Origin: Rubrivivax sp. SCN 71-131
Lineage (GTDB): Bacteria > Pseudomonadota > Gammaproteobacteria > Burkholderiales > Burkholderiaceae_C
Assembly: GCA_001724995.1 (NCBI GenBank)
Contig: MEFD01000013.1
Span: 283,931-347,930 of the forward strand
DNA length: 64,000 nt
Direction: 5' to 3'
The notes below the pieces were generated by a model. It ran no database searches. It was given only the letters and a program-made list of their open reading frames with translations, and had not been told where the DNA came from. Numbering within the stretch: position 1 is the first letter of the stretch; the number at the start of each line of letters is the position of its first letter. A program made the translations under genes and the position numbers. Below, piece after piece: positions 50,211 through 60,697 of this stretch.

Positions 50211-51134
50211 TCAGACCTTGGTCAGCCACGAGGCGTACTTGGCGTTGCGGCCGCCGACGATGTCGAAGAAGGCCGACTGGATCTTCTCGGTGACCGGCCC
50301 GCGCTCGCCCGCGCCGATCTGCACGCGGTCGAGCTCGCGGATCGGCGTCACCTCCGCGGCGGTGCCGGTGAAGAAGGCCTCGTCGGCGATGTAGATCTCG
50401 TCGCGCGTGATGCGCTTTTCCACCAGCTTCAGGCCCAGGTCGGCGCAGATCGCGAACACCGTGTTGCGCGTGATGCCGTTGAGCGCCCCGGCCGAGAGGT
50501 CCGGCGTGTAGACGACGCCGCCCTTGACGACGAAGATGTTCTCGCCCGCGCCCTCGCTGACGAAGCCGGCCGCATCCAGCAGCAGCGCCTCGTCGTAGCC
50601 GTCCTCGGTGACTTCCATGTTGGCGAGGATGGAGTTGCTGTAGTTGCTCACCGCCTTGGCCTGCGTCATCGTGATGTTGACGTGGTGGCGCGTGTAGCTG
50701 CTGGTCTTGACGCGGATGCCGCGGCGCAGGCCCTCCTCGCCGAGGTAGGCGCCCCAGGACCAGGCGGCGACCATGAGGTGGATGGTGCAGCCGCGCGGGC
50801 TGACGCCGAGCTTCTCGTCGCCGATCCACAGCAGCGGGCGCAGGTAGCAGCTCTCGAGCTGGTTGGCCTTGACGACGTCGATCTGCGCCTGCATCACCTG
50901 CTCGGGGGTGAAGGGGATCTTCATGCGCAGGATCTTGGCGCTGTTGAAGAGGCGCTCGGTGTGCTCGCGCAGGCGGAAGATGGCCGTGCCGCCGCTCGTG
51001 TTGTAGGCGCGCACGCCCTCGAAGGCGCCGCAGCCGTAGTGCAGCGTATGCGTGAGCACATGGATCCGCGCGTCGCGCCACTCCACGAGCTTGCCATCCA
51101 TCCAGATCTTGCCGTCGCGGTCGGACATCGACAT
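50211..51134 (-). CDS. ilvE: Branched-chain amino acid aminotransferase
   Basis: Fold-type IV PLP enzyme making Val, Leu and Ile from their 2-oxo acids with glutamate. The 307 residues carry the PLP lysine Lys160 in MTQAKAVSNYSNSI, LHYGCGAFEGVRAY near 31, LLWIGDEKLGV near 101 and EGAGENIFVVKGG near 190. The ATG at 51134 gives standard length. It is the first gene of a transcript with the CHCC zinc-finger gene 11 bases downstream. Nothing unusual is visible in the active site. Confidence 0.96.
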   Translation of the reverse strand: MSMSDRDGKIWMDGKLVEWRDARIHVLTHTLHYGCGAFEGVRAYNTSGGTAIFRLREHTERLFNSAKILRMKIPFTPEQVMQAQIDVVKANQLESCYLRPLLWIGDEKLGVSPRGCTIHLMVAAWSWGAYLGEEGLRRGIRVKTSSYTRHHVNITMTQAKAVSNYSNSILANMEVTEDGYDEALLLDAAGFVSEGAGENIFVVKGGVVYTPDLSAGALNGITRNTVFAICADLGLKLVEKRITRDEIYIADEAFFTGTAAEVTPIRELDRVQIGAGERGPVTEKIQSAFFDIVGGRNAKYASWLTKV

Positions 51135-51171
51135 CGGGGTTCCTCGAAAGCGGATGCAGAGGCGGCCGATT

Positions 51172-51579
51172 TTAGGTCGGGCGCGCCGTCTCGCCGGGCG
51201 CTGCCGCCGCCGCGCGCTCCAGTGCGGTCGCCACGAGGCGCCCGCCGCGCAGTTGCACGCGCACGAGGTCGCCGCCGACGTCGGTCCACAAAAAGGTCTC
51301 GGGATCGTCGCCCACCTTCTGGCCCAGGCTGCCCGCGAGCGGCAGGATCTGCAGCAGCCGCATGCCGGGGCGCAGCCGCGCGTGCAGCATGAGCGCGTTG
51401 TCGGTGGTGCCCAGCGGTCGCGCCGCGGCGTCGCGCATGGCGCGCAGCGCGCGCCCGAACTGCAGCAGCAGCCAGAACACGATCATCGTCAGCGCCAGCA
51501 CCAGGCCCTGCCAACCGTACGCGAGGAAGCCCCCGACCACCGCCACCGCGGCGAGCCCCCAACCCAGCAGCGGATTCAT
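51172..51579 (-). CDS. Hypothetical membrane protein
   Basis: A 135-residue protein I do not recognise. It has two N-terminal membrane helices (about 4-22 and 26-42, GLVLALTMIVFWLLLQF) followed by a soluble part: RALRAMRDAAARPLGTTDNA, RLRPGMRLLQILPLAGSLGQ and DDPETFLWTDVGGDLVRVQL. The latter resembles a small beta-rich domain. Its start codon overlaps the stop of the glycosyltransferase gene as ATGA, so the two are translationally coupled. Confidence 0.78.
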   Translation of the reverse strand: MNPLLGWGLAAVAVVGGFLAYGWQGLVLALTMIVFWLLLQFGRALRAMRDAAARPLGTTDNALMLHARLRPGMRLLQILPLAGSLGQKVGDDPETFLWTDVGGDLVRVQLRGGRLVATALERAAAAAPGETARPT

Positions 51580-52397
51580 GCCCGCCCCTCCTGCAGCAGC
51601 ACGCTGCGGCGCGGCAGCGTCTGCCCGGTGCCGGCAAGCTGGCGGTTCCAGTCCTGGTTAGCCTGCACCTCGGCGGCGCGGCTGTACGAGCGCGGGTGGC
51701 CCAGGTGCAGCAGCACCAGCGAGTGGCGGGCGCGCAGCCCGCGCACGCCGGCGTGGTTCAGGCGGATGCCGAGGTTGCGGTCTTCGGCGCCGTAGCCCAT
51801 GGCCTCGTCGAAACCGCCCACGCGCAGCAGGTCGGTGCGCCAGGCGGCGCTGCAGTTGCCCACGAAGGCGTCGCGCGGCGTCAGGCGGTCCAGCAGCCGG
51901 GGCAGCCAGCCGGCGCGAAGCAGCCGCAGGCGCGGGGTGCGCACGCCATGCGCAGCGAGGAAGGTGGGATCGAAGACGCGCTGGTCGGTGATCATCTCGG
52001 GGCGCAGGGTGTGCTGGTGGAAGGAGGCGGGCAAGTCGATGTGGCTGCCGGCCGAGACGAAGCGCCCCCGTCGCAGGCAGCGTTCGACCTGCTGCAGCAG
52101 GTCGGCGCGCGGCAGGCAGTCGGCGTCGGTGAAGAGCAGCGCGTCGCCCTGTGCCGCGGCGATGGCCCGGTTCAGCACCAGGCACTTGCGAAAGCCCTCG
52201 TCGGTCTGGTGCAGGTGCCGCAGCGGGAACGGCGCCTGGGCCGCGTGGCGAGCCACGACCTCGGCCACAGCGGGGAAGGTGCTGTCCTCGGCGAGGATCA
52301 GCTCGTCGGGTGCGCGGTTCTGCAAACGGTAGCCCAGCAGCGTGGCGTCGAGGCTGCGCCAGTTGTCGTAGGCGGAAACAACGACGCTGAGCTTCAT
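51576..52397 (-). CDS. Glycosyltransferase family 2
   Basis: Inverting GT-A glycosyltransferase of 273 residues. It starts MKLSVVVSAYDNWRSLDATL, the nucleotide-sugar-binding beginning, and has the metal-binding DxD as DAD in LLFTDADCLPRADLL near residue 92. The C-terminal galactosyltransferase-like segment has FVGNCSAAWRTDLLRVGGFD and GYGAEDRNLGIRLNHAG, the catalytic-base region. There is no membrane helix, so it acts on the cytoplasmic face, probably in surface-polysaccharide or LPS decoration. It is coupled to the downstream membrane protein and follows radA by 36 bases. Confidence 0.9.
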   Translation of the reverse strand: MKLSVVVSAYDNWRSLDATLLGYRLQNRAPDELILAEDSTFPAVAEVVARHAAQAPFPLRHLHQTDEGFRKCLVLNRAIAAAQGDALLFTDADCLPRADLLQQVERCLRRGRFVSAGSHIDLPASFHQHTLRPEMITDQRVFDPTFLAAHGVRTPRLRLLRAGWLPRLLDRLTPRDAFVGNCSAAWRTDLLRVGGFDEAMGYGAEDRNLGIRLNHAGVRGLRARHSLVLLHLGHPRSYSRAAEVQANQDWNRQLAGTGQTLPRRSVLLQEGRA

Positions 52398-52433
52398 GGT
52401 GGGGGCGCGAACATGGCCAGCGGCCCGTCGGCA

Positions 52434-53792
<1,359 letters not shown>

Positions 53793-53828
53793 GCGGGCAA
53801 TTGTGCGCGGCGCCGGCGGCGGCGGGGC

Positions 53829-54230
53829 CTAGTCGACGACGCGTGCGCGCTGCGCCTTGAGTTCCCCGCGCTCGTGCTTGGCGTGCAGGCGACGCCGGCG
53901 CGCGGCCAGCGTGGGCTGCGTGGCCACGCGCCGGCGCGGCACGACGGCGGCGGCGTCGACCAGCGCCTGCAGCCGCGCCAGCGCCGCACGCCGGTTCAGC
54001 GCCAGGCTGCGATGATCCTGCGCCTTGACGACGACCTCGCCCTCGGCGTTGATGCGCCCGTCGGGCCAGGCCAGCAGGCGCTGCTTCACCGCCTCGGGCA
54101 GGGCCGAGGCGCGAATGTCGAAGCGCAGCTGCGCCGCGTTGCTGACCTTGTTGACGTTCTGCCCGCCCGCGCCTTGCGCGCGCACGGCGCTCCAGTGCAC
54201 GTCGGCCTCGGTCAGGCGCAGCGGCTTCAC
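53829..54230 (-). CDS. arfB: Peptidyl-tRNA hydrolase ArfB (ribosome rescue)
   Basis: Releases nascent chains from ribosomes stalled without a stop codon. The 133 residues have the catalytic GGQ motif at 22-24 in AQGAGGQNVNKVSNAAQL. The basic C-terminal tail (RRRVATQPTLAARRRRLHAK) enters the empty mRNA channel. The start is GTG 54230, giving the family's normal N-terminus. It lies 14 bases after the glsB-like gene and 36 before radA on the same strand. Confidence 0.95.
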   Translation of the reverse strand: MKPLRLTEADVHWSAVRAQGAGGQNVNKVSNAAQLRFDIRASALPEAVKQRLLAWPDGRINAEGEVVVKAQDHRSLALNRRAALARLQALVDAAAVVPRRRVATQPTLAARRRRLHAKHERGELKAQRARVVD

Positions 54231-54244
54231 GGCCGCGGCTGCGC

Positions 54245-54514
54245 CTACTTGGCGCCGCCGTCGCTGCCGCCGCCGGCGCGCAGCTTCTGCACGACGAAGA
54301 GCAGCACGATGGCGCCGATCACCGAGGCGATCCAGCCCGCGCCCTGGCCGGCGGCGTACCACCCCATCGCCTGGCCGGCAAAGCCCGCCAGCAGCGAGCC
54401 GCCGACGCCCAGCAGGATGGTGAGGATGACGCCCATCTTCTGCTCCCCGGGGAGCAGGAAGCGCGCGAGCACGCCGACGACGAGGCCGACGACGATGGTG
54501 CCGATGATTCCCAT
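54245..54514 (-). CDS. GlsB/YeaQ/YmgE-family membrane protein
   Basis: Small stress-response-type membrane protein of 89 residues with three hydrophobic helices: GIIGTIVVGLVVGVLARFLL, ILTILLGVGGSLLAGFAG and SVIGAIVLLFVVQKL. The pattern LLPGEQKMGVILTILLGVGG is diagnostic for the transglycosylase-associated family. Its function is not established. It lies between alr and arfB with short gaps (41 and 14 bases), probably in one transcript. Confidence 0.93.
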   Translation of the reverse strand: MGIIGTIVVGLVVGVLARFLLPGEQKMGVILTILLGVGGSLLAGFAGQAMGWYAAGQGAGWIASVIGAIVLLFVVQKLRAGGGSDGGAK

Positions 54515-54555
54515 GAGCTTGTCTCCTTCGGTGGCCGTTGTTGGGTGGGCCGGGC

Positions 54556-55671
54556 TCAATCGACGACCCGCACCGGCACCCGCGGCGCCAGCGCACACAT
54601 GAGCTCGTAGCCGATCGTAGCGGCTGCCTGCGCCACCTCGTCGATGGCCAGCACCGCCTCCCCCGGACCGAGGCCCCAGAGCGTGACCTCGCTGCCCACT
54701 TCGGCCCGGGGCAGCGGCTGCAGGTCGACCGCCAGCATGTCCATCGAGACGCGGCCGACGGTGCGCGTGCGCACGCCGTCCACCAGCACCGGCGTGCCGG
54801 TGCCGGCGTGGCGCGGGTAGCCGTCGGCGTAGCCGCAGGCGACGATGCCGATGCGCATCGCCGCCTCGGCGGTGAAGCGGCTGCCGTAGCCGACGCTGTC
54901 GCCGCGCTGCAGCTGCTGCGTGGCGATCAGGCGCGAGCGCAGCGTCATCGTCGGGCGCAGGCCCCAGTGGACGATGTCGTGCTCGGGGAAGTCCGGCGCA
55001 CTGCCGTAGGCGAGGATGCCGGCGCGCACCCAGTCGCTGCGCACCCGGGCGCCGATCGGCCCGCCCGCGGCCGCGCCGTGACGCAGCATCGCCGCGCTGT
55101 TGGCGAGGCTGCGCTCGCCGGGCAGGTCCTGCGTCGCAGCCTCGAAGACGGCGAGCTGCGACGCGATGCCGCGCGGCCCGTCGGCGTCCGCGAAGTGCGT
55201 CATGAGCGAGATCTCGTCGACCTGCGGCAGCGCCTGCAGGCGCGCGTGGGCGCTGCCAAAGGCCTCGGGGCGAAAGCCCAGTCGGTTCATGCCGCTGTTC
55301 ATCTTCAGGAAGACGCGCTGCGGCACCCGGGTCTTGTGCGCCGCCAGCCAGTCGATCTGCGCCTCGTGGTGCACGACATGCCAGAGGTTCAGGCGCGAGC
55401 ACAGCTCGAGGTCGCGCGGCTCGAAGCAGCCCTCCAGCAGCAGCACCGGACCGCGCCAGCCCAGGGCGCGGATGCGCTCGGCTTCGGCCAGGTCCAGCAG
55501 CGCGAAGCCGTCGGCCCCGCGCAGGCCCTCGAAGGCGCGCTCGATGCCGTGGCCGTAGGCGTTCGCCTTGACCACCGCCCACACGCGTGCCTCGGACGCC
55601 GCCTGCCGCGCGCGCGAGAGATTGTGCGCAAGCGCAGCAACGTGCACGAGGGCTTCGATCGGGCGCGGCAT
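54556..55671 (-). CDS. alr: Alanine racemase
   Basis: PLP enzyme interconverting L- and D-alanine for peptidoglycan. The 371 residues have the PLP lysine Lys35 in [13 protein letters not shown], the second catalytic tyrosine near residue 260 in [13 protein letters not shown] and the substrate loop [10 protein letters not shown]. The C-terminal barrel ends [15 protein letters not shown]. The ATG at 55671 starts [14 protein letters not shown], the usual N-terminus. It is divergent from lplT and heads the alr-glsB-arfB-radA run. Confidence 0.96.
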   Translation of the reverse strand: MPRPIEALVHVAALAHNLSRARQAASEARVWAVVKANAYGHGIERAFEGLRGADGFALLDLAEAERIRALGWRGPVLLLEGCFEPRDLELCSRLNLWHVVHHEAQIDWLAAHKTRVPQRVFLKMNSGMNRLGFRPEAFGSAHARLQALPQVDEISLMTHFADADGPRGIASQLAVFEAATQDLPGERSLANSAAMLRHGAAAGGPIGARVRSDWVRAGILAYGSAPDFPEHDIVHWGLRPTMTLRSRLIATQQLQRGDSVGYGSRFTAEAAMRIGIVACGYADGYPRHAGTGTPVLVDGVRTRTVGRVSMDMLAVDLQPLPRAEVGSEVTLWGLGPGEAVLAIDEVAQAAATIGYELMCALAPRVPVRVVD

Positions 55672-55709
55672 GGGCGCGAATTCTGCCAGCGACCTCGTCT
55701 GTAACCGCG

Positions 55710-55718
55710 TGCTATAAC
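55710..55718 (+). promoter_or_regulatory. Extended -10 promoter likely driving lplT
   Basis: TGC-TATAAC is an extended -10 element (TATAAC 5 of 6) in the gap between alr and lplT, pointing toward lplT. The -35 region (GCGACC, 18 bases away) is weak, as is usual for TGn-type promoters. The leader would be roughly 100-140 bases long, depending on which lplT start is used. Confidence 0.55.
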
Positions 55719-55866
55719 CCGCGCGCCCCGGGGCGCTGACCCGGAGTGATGGCTGCGCTGCACCGTTCCCCCGGGGAGCCAGGCAAGCTGGCGAGCTTGT
55801 TCCGATTCGAGAGACTGGAGTGTGGGCGAGGGCGGGTCGGCCGCCGCGCCGGGTGCGCGCGATGCG

Positions 55867-57147
55867 ATGAAAAAAGGCTTCTCGACGATCATGTCGGCGC
55901 AGTTCTTCAGCTCGCTGGCCGACAACGCCCTGCTCGTGGCCGCGGTCGAGCTGCTGCGGGAGAGCCAGGCGCCGCAGTGGCAGACGCCGGCGCTGGCGCC
56001 GATGTTCGCCCTCTTCTACGTCGTGCTCGCGCCCTTCGTCGGCGCCTTTGCCGACAGCATCCCCAAGGGCCGGGTGATGTTCATCTCCAACGGCATCAAG
56101 ATCGCCGGCTGCCTGATGATGCTCGTCGGGCTGCACCCGCTGCTGGCCTACGCCGTGGTCGGGCTCGGGGCCGCGACCTACTCGCCGGCCAAGTACGGCA
56201 TCCTCACCGAGCTGCTGCCGCCCTCGCAGCTCGTCAAGGGCAACGGCTGGATCGAGGGGCTGACGGTGGGCTCGATCATCCTGGGCATCCTGCTGGGCGG
56301 TCAGCTTGTCGGGCCACGGCTGGCGGCGCTCCTGCTCGGCCTGGATCTGCCCGTGGTCGACACCGGCATCGACACCCCGTCGGAGGCGGCGATCGTGGTG
56401 ATCGCCGCCATCTACATCGTCGCCGCGCTCATCAACCTCTACATCCCGCGCACCAGCGCGCCGCTGATCCCGATGACCGGCAGCGTGTCGAACATGGTGC
56501 GCGACTTCGCCGTCTGCAACGCGCGGCTGTGGGCCGACAAGCTCGGCCAGATCACGCTGGCGACGACGACGCTGCTGTGGGGCATCTTCGGCAACCTGCG
56601 GCTGATCGTCTTCGCCTGGGCCGCCGCGGCGCTGGGCTACGGCACCACGCAGGCCTCCAATCTCGCCGGGGTGGTGATCGTCGGCTCGGTCGTCGGCGCG
56701 GTCGCGGCGTCAGCGATGACCAAGCTCGATCGCGCCACCGACGTGCTCAAGCTCGGCGTCGTCGTCGGCGGCCTGATGATCGCGCTCAACCTCATCAGCA
56801 GCGCCTGGACGGCCGCGCCCTTCCTCATCGCGCTGGGCGCGCTGTGCGGCTTCCTCATCGTGCCGATGAACGCGCTGCTGCAGCATCGCGGCCACAACCT
56901 GATGGGCGCCGGGCGCTCGATCGCGGTGCAGAACTTCAACGAGCAGGCCTGCATCCTGGGCCTGGGCGCGTTCTACGCCGGCATGACGCGCCTGGGCCTT
57001 TCGGCGTTCGTCGCCATCGCCGTATTCGGGCTGATGGTGGCCGGGACCATGGAGCTCATCCGCCGCTGGCACCTGCGCAACACGGTCGAGCACCGCGAAG
57101 AGATCGAGCGGCTGCTGGCGATCGCGCGCATCGACGGCGGGCACTGA
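55867..57147 (+). CDS. lplT: Lysophospholipid transporter LplT
   Basis: MFS flippase that moves lysophospholipids across the inner membrane for re-acylation. The 426 residues have 11-12 helices. The N-terminus [20 protein letters not shown] is typical, with PTYS-type [20 protein letters not shown] after the fourth helix and GKGWI-like [13 protein letters not shown], both diagnostic for LplT. ATG 55867 is chosen by homology; GTG 55822 would add 15 residues and has GGAG too close. In enterobacteria it sits beside aas; here it is divergent from alr, a common Burkholderiales arrangement. Confidence 0.93.
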   Translation: MKKGFSTIMSAQFFSSLADNALLVAAVELLRESQAPQWQTPALAPMFALFYVVLAPFVGAFADSIPKGRVMFISNGIKIAGCLMMLVGLHPLLAYAVVGLGAATYSPAKYGILTELLPPSQLVKGNGWIEGLTVGSIILGILLGGQLVGPRLAALLLGLDLPVVDTGIDTPSEAAIVVIAAIYIVAALINLYIPRTSAPLIPMTGSVSNMVRDFAVCNARLWADKLGQITLATTTLLWGIFGNLRLIVFAWAAAALGYGTTQASNLAGVVIVGSVVGAVAASAMTKLDRATDVLKLGVVVGGLMIALNLISSAWTAAPFLIALGALCGFLIVPMNALLQHRGHNLMGAGRSIAVQNFNEQACILGLGAFYAGMTRLGLSAFVAIAVFGLMVAGTMELIRRWHLRNTVEHREEIERLLAIARIDGGH

Positions 57148-57154
57148 AGACGCA

Positions 57155-58021
57155 ATGCCCGCCGCCCGGCACCTCGCCGCGCTGCCGGTGCTGGCGCTGG
57201 TGGCCAACGCCTTCACCTGGGGCGTGTCGTGGTGGCCACTGCGGCAATTGCAGGGCGTCGGGCTGCACCCGCTGTGGTCGACCGCCCTGATCTTCGCGCT
57301 GGCCACGCTGCTCATCGCGCTGCGCCACGGAGCAGCCTTCGGTGAACTGCGGCGCACGCCCGGGCTGTGGGTGGTGCTGCTGGCCTCGGGGGCCACCAAC
57401 GCCTGCTTCAACTGGGCGGTGGCCAGCGGCGACGTCGTGCGCGTGGTGCTGCTCTTCTACCTCATGCCGCTGTGGGCCGTGCTGCTGGCACGCCTGCTGC
57501 TGGGCGAGCGCGCCGGGCGGGTGGCGCTGCTGCGCGTGGCGCTGGCGCTGGCGGGCGCGGCCATCGTGCTCTGGCCGGCCGAGGGCGCGGGCCTGCCGCT
57601 GCCACGCACGCGGGCCGAAGCGCTGGGCCTGCTGGGCGGCGCGACCTTCGCCCTCAACAACGTCATGCTGCGCCGCCAGGCCGCCAGCGGCGCCGCCGCC
57701 CGGGCGCTGGCGATGTTCCTCGGCGGCATGACGGTGGCCCTGCTGCTGGCGCTGGCCGGCAGCGCGCCCTGGCCGCCGGCGCTGGCGCCGGGCTGGGTCG
57801 CGGGCATCGCGGCGCTTTCACTGGCCTTCCTGGTCGGCAACCTGGCGCTGCAGTACGGCGCCACGCGCCTGCCGGCCAACGTCACGGCGGTGGTCATGAT
57901 CACCGAGGTGCTGTTCGCCGCGGTCTCGGCCTTCCTGCTTGGCGCCAGCGCCGCCAGCCCGGCGCTGCTGGCCGGCGGCGCGCTGATCGTGCTCGCCGCG
58001 CTGCTGGCCGCGCGCGGCTGA
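57155..58021 (+). CDS. EamA/DMT-family transporter
   Basis: Second drug/metabolite exporter of the window, 288 residues and about ten helices in two EamA repeats. Marks are AFTWGVSWWPLRQLQGVGLH, NACFNWAVASGDVVRVVLLF, GGATFALNNVMLRRQ and LQYGATRLPANVTAVVMI followed by TEVLFAAVSAFLLG. It starts seven bases after the lplT stop, so it is likely co-transcribed and perhaps coupled. The substrate is not predictable. Confidence 0.9.
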   Translation: MPAARHLAALPVLALVANAFTWGVSWWPLRQLQGVGLHPLWSTALIFALATLLIALRHGAAFGELRRTPGLWVVLLASGATNACFNWAVASGDVVRVVLLFYLMPLWAVLLARLLLGERAGRVALLRVALALAGAAIVLWPAEGAGLPLPRTRAEALGLLGGATFALNNVMLRRQAASGAAARALAMFLGGMTVALLLALAGSAPWPPALAPGWVAGIAALSLAFLVGNLALQYGATRLPANVTAVVMITEVLFAAVSAFLLGASAASPALLAGGALIVLAALLAARG

Positions 58022-58094
58022 GCGGGTGCCGTGCGGCGGCGACGCGTATGCTTGCGCGCCCCGACCTCCCTTTACCCCCAGAGCGCGCAAGACC

Positions 58095-59288
58095 ATGTTC
58101 CAGCACCTCGACGCCTACGCCGGCGACCCCATCCTCAGCCTCAACGAGGCCATCCAGAAGGACCCGCGGCCGCACAAGGTCAACGTCTCCATCGGCATCT
58201 ACTTCGACGACGCCGGCCGCATCCCGGTGCTCGACTGCGTGCGCCAGGCGGAGGCGCAGATGCTCGCCGAAGGCAGCGCCAAGCCCTATCTGCCGATCGA
58301 AGGCGCGGCCGCGGCGCGCAGCGCCGTGCAGGCCCTGCTCTTCGGCGCCGCGCACGAGGCGGTGGCCAGCGGACGCATCGCCACGCTGCAGACCATCGGC
58401 TCCAGCGGCGGCCTCAAGGTCGGCGCCGACTTCATTGCGCGCTGGTTCCCCGGCAGCGGGATCTGGGTCAGCGACCCGACCTGGGACAACCACCGCGCCA
58501 TGTTCGAAGGCGCCGGTCTGGCCGTGCACACCTACCCCTACTACGACGCGGCCACCGGCGGCGTGAAGTTCGACGCCATGCTGCAGACGCTGTCCGACCT
58601 GCCCGCGCGCAGCGTCGTGCTGCTGCACGCCTGCTGCCACAACCCCACCGGCGTCGACCTCTCGCGCGAGCAATGGCGGGAGCTCTGCGCGGTGCTGAAA
58701 CAGCGCGCGTTGCTGCCCTACCTCGACCTGGCCTACCAGGGCTACGGCGACGGCATCGAGGAGGACGCGTTCGCGCCGCGCGCGCTGGCCGAGGCGGGGC
58801 TGTCCTTCTTCATCGCCAACTCCTTCAGCAAGAGCATGAGCGTCTACGGCGAGCGCTGTGGCGCGCTCTCGCTCGTCTGTCCCGACGCGGCGCAGGCCGA
58901 ACGCGCGCTCGGGCAGCTCAAGGCGACGGTGCGCCGCAACTACTCGAGCCCGCCGCTGCACGCCGCCGGCATCGTCGCGCGCGTGCTCGGCGACCCGGCC
59001 CTGCGCGCCGGCTGGGAGGCCGACGTCAGCGCCATGCGCGAGCGCATCCTGGCGATGCGCCGCCGCCTGCACGCCCTGCTGACCGCACGGCTGCCCGGGC
59101 GCGAACTCGGCTACTTCCTCAGCCAGCGCGGCATGTTCAGCTATACCGGCCTGTCCCCCGCGCAGGTCGACCGCCTGCGCGAGGAGTTCGGCATCTACCT
59201 CATCCGCTCGGGCCGCATCTGCATCGCCGGCCTGAACAGCGGCAACGTCGAGCGCACGGCCGAGGCCATGGCCGAGGTGATGCGCTGA
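58095..59288 (+). CDS. Aromatic/aspartate aminotransferase (class I)
   Basis: Fold-type I PLP enzyme of 397 residues, close to TyrB/AspC. The N-terminus DPILSLNEAIQKDPRPHKVN, the PLP lysine Lys246 in NSFSKSMSVYGERCGALS, CCHNPTGVDLS near 181 and the C-terminal IYLIRSGRICIAGLNSGNVE are all in place. Length matches E. coli TyrB. It makes phenylalanine, tyrosine or aspartate by transamination; family specificity cannot be narrowed further. ATG 58095 starts MFQHLDAYAGDPI, the normal beginning, and the frame upstream has no support. Confidence 0.95.
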   Translation: MFQHLDAYAGDPILSLNEAIQKDPRPHKVNVSIGIYFDDAGRIPVLDCVRQAEAQMLAEGSAKPYLPIEGAAAARSAVQALLFGAAHEAVASGRIATLQTIGSSGGLKVGADFIARWFPGSGIWVSDPTWDNHRAMFEGAGLAVHTYPYYDAATGGVKFDAMLQTLSDLPARSVVLLHACCHNPTGVDLSREQWRELCAVLKQRALLPYLDLAYQGYGDGIEEDAFAPRALAEAGLSFFIANSFSKSMSVYGERCGALSLVCPDAAQAERALGQLKATVRRNYSSPPLHAAGIVARVLGDPALRAGWEADVSAMRERILAMRRRLHALLTARLPGRELGYFLSQRGMFSYTGLSPAQVDRLREEFGIYLIRSGRICIAGLNSGNVERTAEAMAEVMR

Positions 59289-59339
59289 GCCCCGGGGCGG
59301 CGTGACCGATGCACGCATGACCCCATCCTGCAGTAGGCC

Positions 59340-59357
59340 TAGGGTTAACCCTATACT
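59340..59357 (+). promoter_or_regulatory. Perfect 14-base palindrome overlapping a -10 box
   Basis: TAGGGTTAACCCTA (59340-59353) is a perfect palindrome, and TATACT (59352-59357, 5 of 6 to the -10 consensus) shares its last two bases. This A/T-rich island is the only likely promoter for the small gene at 59399. A protein bound to the palindrome would cover the -10 region and spacer, so repression is the simplest reading. Confidence 0.65.
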
Positions 59358-59398
59358 CCACGGCATTCCCTAGCCGGACACGCTCTGCAGGAATGGTC

Positions 59399-59659
59399 AT
59401 GAACCTCTCGAACACCGTCGCCGTTCAGCGCCTCGAACCGGTCGCCACCCCCCGCATCGCTGCCCTCGTCGAATGGCTCTACGACGCGGTCGGCGGCCTC
59501 TTGCGCAGCACGGCGCAGGAGAGTCCGCGCATCACCGACGCCAGCATGGTGCGCCGCATGGCGGACCGCCTGATCTACAGCGATCCGACGCTGGCCGCCG
59601 ACCTCTACGCCGCGGCCAGCCGTCACGAGCGCTTCAACGAGGACTTCCGCCCCGACTGA
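59399..59659 (+). CDS. Small protein of unknown function
   Basis: An 86-residue cytoplasmic protein I do not recognise. It is acidic to neutral and mainly helical: VEWLYDAVGGLLRS, DASMVRRMADRLIYSDPTLA and the C-terminal ADLYAAASRHERFNEDFRPD. There is no signal peptide or membrane helix. ATG 59399 is preferred because AGGA lies six bases upstream; ATG 59393 would add two residues. The strongly marked promoter/operator just ahead indicates tight control, as for a stress- or growth-phase-induced protein. It stands alone between the aminotransferase and the dppBC-like pair. Confidence 0.75.
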   Translation: MNLSNTVAVQRLEPVATPRIAALVEWLYDAVGGLLRSTAQESPRITDASMVRRMADRLIYSDPTLAADLYAAASRHERFNEDFRPD

Positions 59660-59734
59660 GGGCGCGATTTCCGGGGGCGTGCGCGCCGCCGCCGCCCCGG
59701 GCGGCGGCGGGTCGATGAGGCATCATCGCCGCCG

Positions 59735-60697
59735 ATGGGCCCCTTCCTCCTCAAGCGCCTGGCCACCTTCGTGGCCACCCTGCTCGTGGCCTCGATGCTC
59801 GTGTTCGCGGTGCTCGAGCTGCTGCCGGGCAATGCAGCCGAGGTGATCCTCGGCGACACGGCCACGCCCGAGGCGATCGCGGCGCTGCAGGCCCGGATGG
59901 GACTGGACCGGCCGCCGCTTGCGCGCTACCTCGATTGGGTCGGCGGCTGGCTGCAGGGCCGCAGTGCCGAGAGCATCAGCTACGGCACGCCGACCGCGGA
60001 GCTGATCGCCGAACGCCTGCGCGTGACGCTGCCGCTGGCGGTGCTGGCAATGACGCTCACCGTCGCACTGGCGCTGGGCCTTGGCGTCTACGCCGCGGCG
60101 CGCCACAACCGCATCGGCGACTTCGGCGTCATGGCCGCCAGCCAGCTCGGCATCGCGGTGCCCAACTTCTGGTTCGCGATCCTGCTCATCCTGCTGTTCG
60201 CGGTGAAGCTGCAGTGGGTCGGCGCCGGCGGCTTCCCGGGCTGGACCGAGGACGAGGGCGGCAGCCCGGGTCAGGCGCTGCTGGCGCTGGCCCTGCCCGC
60301 GCTGAGCCTGGCGCTGGTGCAGGCGGCGATCCTCGCGCGCATGACGCGCTCGGCGGTGCTCGAGGTGATGCGCGAGGACTACGTGCGCACCGCGCGCGCC
60401 AAGGGCCTCTCGCGCCGCCAGGCGATGTGGCGCCACGTGCTGCGCAACGCCATGATCCCGGTGTTGACGGTGAGCGGGCTGCAGTTCGCCAACCTCGTCA
60501 CCGGCACCATCGTGGTCGAGAACGTGTTCGTGCTGCCGGGCATCGGGCGGCTCGTGTTCCAGGCCATCAGCAACCGCGACCTCGTCGTCGTGCGCGACGT
60601 CGTGATGCTGCTGGCAGCGATCGTGGTCATCGTCAACTTCGTCGTCGACCTGCTCTACGCCGTCGTCGATCCGCGGCTGCGGCGGAGCCAGGCATGA
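59735..60697 (+). CDS. Peptide/nickel-type ABC transporter permease (DppB-like)
   Basis: First of two inner-membrane permease subunits, 320 residues with six helices. The N-terminal helix LLKRLATFVATLLVASMLVF and ELLPGNAAEVILG are typical of the DppB branch, and the EAA coupling loop is DYVRTARAKGLSRRQAMWRH near residue 218. The C-terminus has VENVFVLPGIGRLVFQAI, also diagnostic. Its stop overlaps the next start as ATGA. No substrate-binding protein is nearby, so the solute (peptide, opine, nickel or other) is unknown. Confidence 0.93.
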   Translation: MGPFLLKRLATFVATLLVASMLVFAVLELLPGNAAEVILGDTATPEAIAALQARMGLDRPPLARYLDWVGGWLQGRSAESISYGTPTAELIAERLRVTLPLAVLAMTLTVALALGLGVYAAARHNRIGDFGVMAASQLGIAVPNFWFAILLILLFAVKLQWVGAGGFPGWTEDEGGSPGQALLALALPALSLALVQAAILARMTRSAVLEVMREDYVRTARAKGLSRRQAMWRHVLRNAMIPVLTVSGLQFANLVTGTIVVENVFVLPGIGRLVFQAISNRDLVVVRDVVMLLAAIVVIVNFVVDLLYAVVDPRLRRSQA

